From: Lachnospiraceae bacterium
GTDB lineage: Bacteria > Bacillota > Clostridia > Lachnospirales > Lachnospiraceae
Direction of reading: 5' to 3'
Length of the DNA: 64,000 bases
Assembly: GCA_028689585.1 (NCBI GenBank)
Contig: JAQVCW010000022.1
Coordinates: 1 to 64,000 of the forward strand
Part shown: one piece after another, positions 58,935-64,000 of the stretch
How positions within the stretch are numbered: position 1 is the stretch's first letter
Layout: every line of letters starts with the position of its first letter
The notes under the pieces: model-generated
Seen by the model: only the letters and a program-made list of their open reading frames with translations
Told to the model about the DNA's origin: nothing
The model's database searches: none
Program-made: the position numbers and the translations under genes

Positions 58935-60188
58935 TTGGAATGTGTAGAAATAATCGGCGGGAAGCCGCTTAGCGGAAGAATTGAGATACAGGGCTCTAAG
59001 AATGCAGTGCTGCCAGTTCTGGCTGGTTGTGTCCTGCATGCTGGCATCAGCAGAATCAGACATTGTCCGAGACTGCAGGATGTGGAAGATATGATTGCGA
59101 TTTTACGGGAATTGGGCTGCCTGGTCTGGTGGGAGGAAGACTGCCTGACGGTGGATGCGTCCTTTTTGAGCGGCACCGTTTTGCCAAAGGAGACCGCGGG
59201 CAGGATGCGTTCCTCCATTTTTTTCCTGGGGGCGCTGCTGGGGCGATGCGGTCAGGCGGATATTCCATATCCGGGAGGCTGTGTGATCGGGGCAAGGCCG
59301 GTGGATTTTCATGTGGAGGCCATGCGCAGCATGGGAGCCGGGATCGATGAGGCAGAAGGAAGGATCGCGGCCAGAGCAAAGCGCCTGAGGGGAGTGGAAA
59401 TTACCCTGAAGCTTCCCAGTGTGGGAGCTACTGAGAATATTATCCTGGCTGCCGTACTGGCAGAAGGGGTTACCGTGATAAATAATGGAGCAAAAGAACC
59501 GGAAATAGAGGAACTTTGCCGCTTCCTCCGGGGAAAGGGAGCCCGCATCAGGCTTCTGCCCCAGGGCAGTCTGGAGATAACCGGAGTGAGTGCCTTAAAG
59601 GACAGTGAGCATGAGCTGATCGCGGATCGGATCGCAGCAGGTACATACCTTCTGGCTGCGGCTGTGACCAATGGCGTGGTCACACTGGGCAGGATGCCGG
59701 TACAGCATATGCAGGCGCTGCTGGACTGCCTGGAAAAAATGAATATAGCAATAAAAAAAGAAGGAAAAGACATTACAGTGGACTGTCGGAAACCCCACAG
59801 AGGAATTGAATTCTTAGAGACGGCGCCTTATCCCGGATTTCCCACTGACCTGCAGTCACCTATGATGACACTGCTGGCGGTGACAGAGGGGAGATGCAGG
59901 CTTCGGGAAAATGTATTTGAAGCCAGATTCAAGACGGTAGAACAGCTCCGTGCCATGGGGGCGCAGATTACGACAGAAGGAAGAGAGGCCATAATCCTGG
60001 GCGTGCCGGGGCTTCACGGAGCACAGGTGAGAGCGGAAGAATTAAGAGGTGCGGCAGCGCTGTTTCTGGCAGGGCTTGGCGCAGAAGGACGAACACAAAT
60101 CAGCGGCTGTGGATTCATCAGCCGGGGATATGAAAATATATGCGAAAATTTAAAGCAGTTGGGAGCAGACATCTCAGTGGAGGAGTGA
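58935..60188 (+). CDS. murA: UDP-N-acetylglucosamine 1-carboxyvinyltransferase
   Basis: A 417-aa enzyme for the first committed step of peptidoglycan synthesis. LSGRIEIQGSKNAVLPVLAG is the UDP-GlcNAc site, PGGCVIGARPVDFH holds the PEP-reactive (fosfomycin-target) Cys, and YPGFPTDLQSPMMTLLAV is the conserved loop. TTG 58,935 lies seven bases after GGAGG (58,923-58,927), a better fit than ATG 58,929, which touches the GGAGG. It sits between ftsW and ftsQ, where murG often is. Confidence 0.92.
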   Translation: MECVEIIGGKPLSGRIEIQGSKNAVLPVLAGCVLHAGISRIRHCPRLQDVEDMIAILRELGCLVWWEEDCLTVDASFLSGTVLPKETAGRMRSSIFFLGALLGRCGQADIPYPGGCVIGARPVDFHVEAMRSMGAGIDEAEGRIAARAKRLRGVEITLKLPSVGATENIILAAVLAEGVTVINNGAKEPEIEELCRFLRGKGARIRLLPQGSLEITGVSALKDSEHELIADRIAAGTYLLAAAVTNGVVTLGRMPVQHMQALLDCLEKMNIAIKKEGKDITVDCRKPHRGIEFLETAPYPGFPTDLQSPMMTLLAVTEGRCRLRENVFEARFKTVEQLRAMGAQITTEGREAIILGVPGLHGAQVRAEELRGAAALFLAGLGAEGRTQISGCGFISRGYENICENLKQLGADISVEE

Positions 60189-60248
60189 CACCCGCCTTTG
60201 CAGGCGATGAGCAGAAAATCAGATTTTAAAAATACAGGGGATAAATGA

Positions 60249-61358
60249 ATGGGCAGAATAAGAAGAAAAAAAAGAGTAATGCGGCTAAGAGCCATTATCA
60301 TAGGGCTGGCGGTGCTGATCCTGGCGGCAGTGGTGCTGCTGGGAGGGTTCCGCTTCCGCTCAGTGGAGATACAGGGAAATACAAGGCATACGGCAGAAAA
60401 GATCCAGGCAGATCTGATCCATGACTTTTGGACGGAAAACACGCTGTATTTTGCCTGGAAATATAATAAAGCGGTCTCAGAAGCGAGAACACCATATCTG
60501 GACAGCGTCCAGGCGAAGCTGCTTTCCCCGGGAAAGGTGAGAATAATGGTGAAGGAAAAGACGCTGACCGGTTATGTAAAATATGGCGGAAATAATGCCT
60601 ATTTTGATTCCAACGGCACAGTGCTGGAGATTACGCCGGATGTATATGACGGGGTGCCGGTGATTTCCGGAGTGGAGATGGAAGAGCCGGTGCTGTATCA
60701 GAAGCTGCTGGTGAGCAATGCCGCCCAGCTTCGGACCATGCTGAGTATTTCCCAGCTTCTGGTCAAGGCCAATCTGATACCGGACAATGTGGAATTTGAT
60801 GAGAACCAGAATATTACGCTGACCATCGGCAGCGTAGCCGTGAAAATGGGCCAGGATGAATATCTGGAAGAAAAGGTGGCAAATCTTGTGACAATTTATC
60901 AGGAGCTGGCCGGAGAGACCGGTACTCTGAATATGTCGGGCTTTACCGGGAAGAATGAGGCGATCACCTTTAAGAAGACCGGAGAAACAGAAACAGAAGC
61001 GGAGACAGATGCCGAAGGCAATCCCATCACCACAGGAGAGACAGACGCCGAAGGCAATCCCATCACCTCAGGAGAGACAGAGGCCGGCGGTGATGCGGGA
61101 ACCACAGGAGAGACAGATGCAGGCGGAGATCCGGTGAGTACCGAAGACAGTGAGGCGAGCGGCGAGACCACGGGTCTGTCGGCATTTATGGTATTTGATT
61201 CCTCAGGAACGCTCCGCTACGATGCTCATGTAGTGAATGGACAGGTAGTGGATGCCAGCGGCAATCCCATCGATGGCTGTTCCGTGAATGAAAACGGAAA
61301 CGTGATTGATGCGTATATGAATGAAATTGATCCCGCCACAGGTACCCTGGCACAGTAA
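60249..61358 (+). CDS. ftsQ: FtsQ/DivIB-like cell division protein with repeat insert
   Basis: A 369-aa single-span protein: basic N-terminus, membrane helix (about 14-35), then a POTRA domain (FRSVEIQGNTRHTAEKIQAD) and the FtsQ beta domain (VKEKTLTGYVKYGGNNAYFD, PVISGVEMEEPVLYQKL). Residues about 246-310 are four 12-residue Thr/Glu repeats (GETDAEGNPIT[T/S] and variants). The C-terminus (FDSSGTLRYDAHV, NPIDGCSVNENGNVIDAYMN) resembles the tail of the first PBP. Confidence 0.88.
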   Translation: MGRIRRKKRVMRLRAIIIGLAVLILAAVVLLGGFRFRSVEIQGNTRHTAEKIQADLIHDFWTENTLYFAWKYNKAVSEARTPYLDSVQAKLLSPGKVRIMVKEKTLTGYVKYGGNNAYFDSNGTVLEITPDVYDGVPVISGVEMEEPVLYQKLLVSNAAQLRTMLSISQLLVKANLIPDNVEFDENQNITLTIGSVAVKMGQDEYLEEKVANLVTIYQELAGETGTLNMSGFTGKNEAITFKKTGETETEAETDAEGNPITTGETDAEGNPITSGETEAGGDAGTTGETDAGGDPVSTEDSEASGETTGLSAFMVFDSSGTLRYDAHVVNGQVVDASGNPIDGCSVNENGNVIDAYMNEIDPATGTLAQ

Positions 61359-61405
61359 AATATAAGCAAATTACTGGAAAAAGTGATAATTAGTGAAAAT
61401 TGCAC

Positions 61406-61434
61406 TTGATTAATCGGAAGAATGCTTATATTAT
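61406..61434 (+). promoter_or_regulatory. Promoter of ftsZ
   Basis: TTGATT (61,406-61,411), 17 bp, TATTAT (61,429-61,434), 49 bp before the GTG. Confidence 0.65.
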
Positions 61435-61482
61435 ATAGGGTATATATGGTTAATACTGGGGACATTATAAGGAGGAAACACA

Positions 61483-62667
61483 GTGTTAGAGATTATGTCA
61501 AATGAAACGGAGTCCGCGGCTAAGATAATTGTCATTGGTGTAGGCGGAGCCGGTAATAATGCAGTGAACAGAATGGTAGAGGATACCATTGGCGGTGTTG
61601 AATTCATCGGTGTAAATACAGATAAACAGGCACTTACGTTATGCAAAGCTCCCGTTACGATTCAGATTGGTGAGAAAGTGACCAAAGGACTGGGCGCAGG
61701 AGCGAAGCCTGAGATTGGACAGCAGGCCGCAGAAGAGAGCACAGAAGATCTTAGACAGGCCATACAGGGAGCAGATATGGTATTTGTTACCTGCGGTATG
61801 GGCGGCGGTACCGGCACCGGTGCGGCTCCGGTGGTAGCAGGCATTGCGAAAGAGATGGGCATTCTGACCGTCGGCGTAGTGACCAAGCCTTTCCGGTTTG
61901 AAGCAAAAGTCCGCATGAGCAATGCAATGTCCGGCATTGAGCGTTTAAAAGAGAATGTGGATACCCTGATTGTAATCCCCAATGATAAGCTGTTGGAGAT
62001 TGTAGACCGCAGGACAACCATGCCTGAAGCGTTAAAGAAGGCGGATGAAGTTCTGCAGCAGGCAGTGCAGGGCATTACTGACCTGATCAATCTGCCGGCT
62101 CTGATTAACCTTGACTTTGCAGATGTTCAGACCGTGATGAGCGATAAGGGCATTGCACACATTGGTATCGGACAGGCCAAGGGAGACGATAAGGCTCTGG
62201 AAGCAGTGAAACAGGCTGTGGCCAGCCCGCTGCTGGAGACCACCATCGAGGGAGCTTCTCATGTAATCATCAATATTTCCGGAGATATTTCTCTGATGGA
62301 TGCCAACGATGCAGCCAGCTATGTGCAGGAACTGGCAGGAGACGGAGCAAATATTATCTTCGGCGCTATGTACGATGATACTTATGCTGACGAGGCCAGC
62401 ATTACCGTGATCGCCACCGGTTTGGAGGACAGCAGTCTTCAGCAGGAGAAGAAAACTTCCGGCATGCATAGAAATGTTGTACCTGATTACCGCTATCCGA
62501 AGCAGGAGAGCAGACCGACAGGAGGTTTTACTTTCCAGAAGCAGCCGGCAGCTTCCGCGCTTCCAAAGACACCGGCAGGCAGCAGCAGTGCAGGACGTTT
62601 GAGAGCCCCGGAAAGTAAAGTCGCTGAGAGAGATATTCAGATACCTGATTTTCTGAAGAGAAACTGA
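61483..62667 (+). CDS. ftsZ: Cell division GTPase FtsZ
   Basis: A 394-aa tubulin homologue: [17 protein letters not shown], the tubulin signature [37 protein letters not shown]7-loop [18 protein letters not shown], and the C-terminal partner-binding peptide [10 protein letters not shown] after a variable linker. GTG 61,483 sits seven bases after GGAGG. It has its own promoter and terminator. No ftsA precedes it, so the Z ring needs another membrane anchor (such as SepF, not in the window). Confidence 0.96.
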   Translation: MLEIMSNETESAAKIIVIGVGGAGNNAVNRMVEDTIGGVEFIGVNTDKQALTLCKAPVTIQIGEKVTKGLGAGAKPEIGQQAAEESTEDLRQAIQGADMVFVTCGMGGGTGTGAAPVVAGIAKEMGILTVGVVTKPFRFEAKVRMSNAMSGIERLKENVDTLIVIPNDKLLEIVDRRTTMPEALKKADEVLQQAVQGITDLINLPALINLDFADVQTVMSDKGIAHIGIGQAKGDDKALEAVKQAVASPLLETTIEGASHVIINISGDISLMDANDAASYVQELAGDGANIIFGAMYDDTYADEASITVIATGLEDSSLQQEKKTSGMHRNVVPDYRYPKQESRPTGGFTFQKQPAASALPKTPAGSSSAGRLRAPESKVAERDIQIPDFLKRN

Positions 62668-62680
62668 TACATGACAATAC

Positions 62681-62716
62681 CAAGGGCAGATGATAGAAAA
62701 GTCATCTGCCCTTTTG
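62681..62716 (+). terminator. Terminator of ftsZ
   Basis: GGGCAGATGA, TAGAAAAG loop, TCATCTGCCC, then TTTTGCG. Confidence 0.85.
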
Positions 62717-62749
62717 CGTCATAAGAGATACGCAAAGGAGGAGTATGAG

Positions 62750-64000
62750 ATGGGGAGAAGCGAAGAAGAATGGGAGGAAATACGAAGGGAGCGCAGGAAA
62801 AAAAGAAAAAGACAGGTTCTCATGACGAGGCTGATATTCGGAATTTTTCTGCTTGCCTGTGTGGCATTGGCCGCTTTCCTTATATTCAGGACGATTGGAA
62901 GCAGTTCTGGTAAGCAGAATACACCCGGAACAACAGATACTCAGGGAACTGTCTCGGATCAGCAGACAGCGGTGACCGAAAAAGGGGAGGATCCGCAGAC
63001 TGCCGGGACAGAAAATGGAGCGCAGGGGGAGACGGAGGCGGTGACAGAGGTCCAGTCAGAAACGCAGACGGAGTATGATGCGTCCCAACTGACTGCCTGG
63101 GAGCCAACGAAAGTCACTCATGTATTTTTCCATTCGCTGGTAGTAGATCCGTCCAAGGCATTTTCTCTGACGGGGGACAGCGGCTGGGATTCGATGACAC
63201 CCGGTTTCTGCCAGTGGATGACTACGGTATATGAATTTAATCAGATGCTTCAGCAGATGTATGACAAGGGATATATTCTGATCGATATGCATGAGATGAT
63301 CGATGAAACCACCGATGAGAGCGGCACCGTGCATGTGACTCCCAAGAGTGTAATGGTGCCCAATGGGAAGATACCTGTCGTTATGTCATTTGATGATCTG
63401 AGCTATTATCATGCCTATGACAACCGGGGAATTGCCAGCAAAGTAGTGCTGGATGAGAACGGAAAGCCGGTCTGCGAATATATCAGGGAGGACGGAACGG
63501 TTGAGACAGGGGACTATGACTATATCCCTATTCTGGACAAGTTCCTGGAAGCGCATCCTGATTTCTCCTGGCACGGAGCCAAGGGGACGATCGCACTGAC
63601 CGGGTATAATGGCATTCTGGGCTACCGGACCGACATCGATTATAAGGTAAAGGAGCATCTGATGACAGATCAGGCTCAATGGCTGGATGCGCATCCCGAT
63701 TTTGACTGGGATGCGGAATGCGCAGAGGCCAGGAAGGTGGCTCAGGCCATTAAGGATGATGGGTGGGTTTTTGCCAGCCACACCTGGGGACATATGCATA
63801 TCGGTGACGCATCGCTGGAAAAGATCAAAGAAGATACTGATAAGTGGGAGCAGTACGTGGCTCCGCTGATCGGTGGAAGCGATACCATCATCTTTGCCCA
63901 CGGCCAGGATCTGGCGAACTGGGATCAGGATTATGCATCCACAGATAAATTCAAATATCTGAAGAGCCAGGGCTTCGATATCTTCTGCAATGTGGATTCC
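62750..64000 (+). CDS. Membrane-anchored polysaccharide deacetylase-like protein (partial, runs off the window)
   Basis: An open frame from ATG 62,750 (AAAGGAGGAG upstream) to the window end, 417 residues so far. Cytoplasmic Arg/Lys-rich start (RRERRKKRKRQ), one membrane helix (about 28-46), a long Thr/Glu/Gln-rich linker (48-108), then a deacetylase-type domain: VVMSFDDLSYYH, WHGAKGTIALTGYNG, WVFASHTWGHMHIGDASLE (His-x3-His type metal ligands) and IIFAHGQDL. It probably modifies wall or surface glycan. Its place right after ftsZ suggests a link to division or growth. The C-terminus is outside the window. Confidence 0.75.
   Translation, partial: MGRSEEEWEEIRRERRKKRKRQVLMTRLIFGIFLLACVALAAFLIFRTIGSSSGKQNTPGTTDTQGTVSDQQTAVTEKGEDPQTAGTENGAQGETEAVTEVQSETQTEYDASQLTAWEPTKVTHVFFHSLVVDPSKAFSLTGDSGWDSMTPGFCQWMTTVYEFNQMLQQMYDKGYILIDMHEMIDETTDESGTVHVTPKSVMVPNGKIPVVMSFDDLSYYHAYDNRGIASKVVLDENGKPVCEYIREDGTVETGDYDYIPILDKFLEAHPDFSWHGAKGTIALTGYNGILGYRTDIDYKVKEHLMTDQAQWLDAHPDFDWDAECAEARKVAQAIKDDGWVFASHTWGHMHIGDASLEKIKEDTDKWEQYVAPLIGGSDTIIFAHGQDLANWDQDYASTDKFKYLKSQGFDIFCNVDS

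Noticed and set aside
1-64000. CRISPR arrays, tRNA or rRNA genes
   Set aside because: No regularly spaced direct repeats of CRISPR type and no cloverleaf or rRNA-like stretches were recognised by eye; a tRNA/rRNA scan would settle this.

Overview
The window reads as chromosome of a spore-forming, low-to-moderate GC Clostridia, most likely Lachnospiraceae. The evidence is the spoIIA-sigF and spoVAA/AB genes, a division/cell-wall (dcw) cluster without ftsA, a TM1266-type hydrogenase-system regulator, a DUF6483-like protein and frequent GTG/TTG starts. The genus is not determinable from sequence alone. I saw no rRNA, tRNA or CRISPR array.

Bases 1-15,300 are accessory DNA. Small regulator/transporter cassettes (PadR/MATE; HxlR with two paralogous radical-SAM genes; a BceRSAB-like peptide-antibiotic module; HxlR/nitroreductase; MarR/MATE plus a small ORF) are interleaved with broken genes: a response regulator, nitroreductase, RibD-C/DHFR-like, NudC-like, AraC and Bro/DinD-like protein, a radical-SAM tail, and an apparent conjugative-element scrap. 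Several cassettes have readable operators.

Bases 15,400-36,500 hold metabolism and transport: a rubredoxin-glutamate-synthase fusion, a CDP-alcohol phosphatidyltransferase, two alpha/beta hydrolases, and an asymmetric heterodimeric ABC exporter behind a leader ORF and terminator (BmrBCD-like). They also hold a TM1266-regulator/ABC-importer operon behind a Tyr/Trp leader peptide and attenuator, a polysaccharide deacetylase, a MATE pump, a three-subunit xanthine-dehydrogenase-type molybdoenzyme and an exported DUF6612-like protein. Three large palindromic elements with related ends lie between these genes.

Bases 36,500-48,600 carry folC, a TPR membrane protein, the forespore sigma operon spoIIAA-spoIIAB-sigF, a missed 55-aa membrane ORF, spoVAA-spoVAB, a 646-aa RelA/SpoT-domain protein with a large unassigned C-terminal half, an exported 5'-nucleotidase-like phosphoesterase, an IS1182-like remnant fused to the 5' side of an MFS gene, and an Rpn/PD-(D/E)XK protein.

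Bases 49,100-64,000 are the dcw cluster: MraZ boxes, mraZ, rsmH, ftsL-like, two class B PBPs, mraY, murD, ftsW/spoVE, murA, ftsQ/divIB, ftsZ, then a membrane-anchored deacetylase cut by the window edge. The first PBP and FtsQ share a related C-terminal module.

The strongest leads for new biology are the two leader-peptide attenuators, the palindromic element family, the shared divisome tail module, the GTAC/-35 operator of the HxlR-radical SAM locus, and the RelA-like protein.
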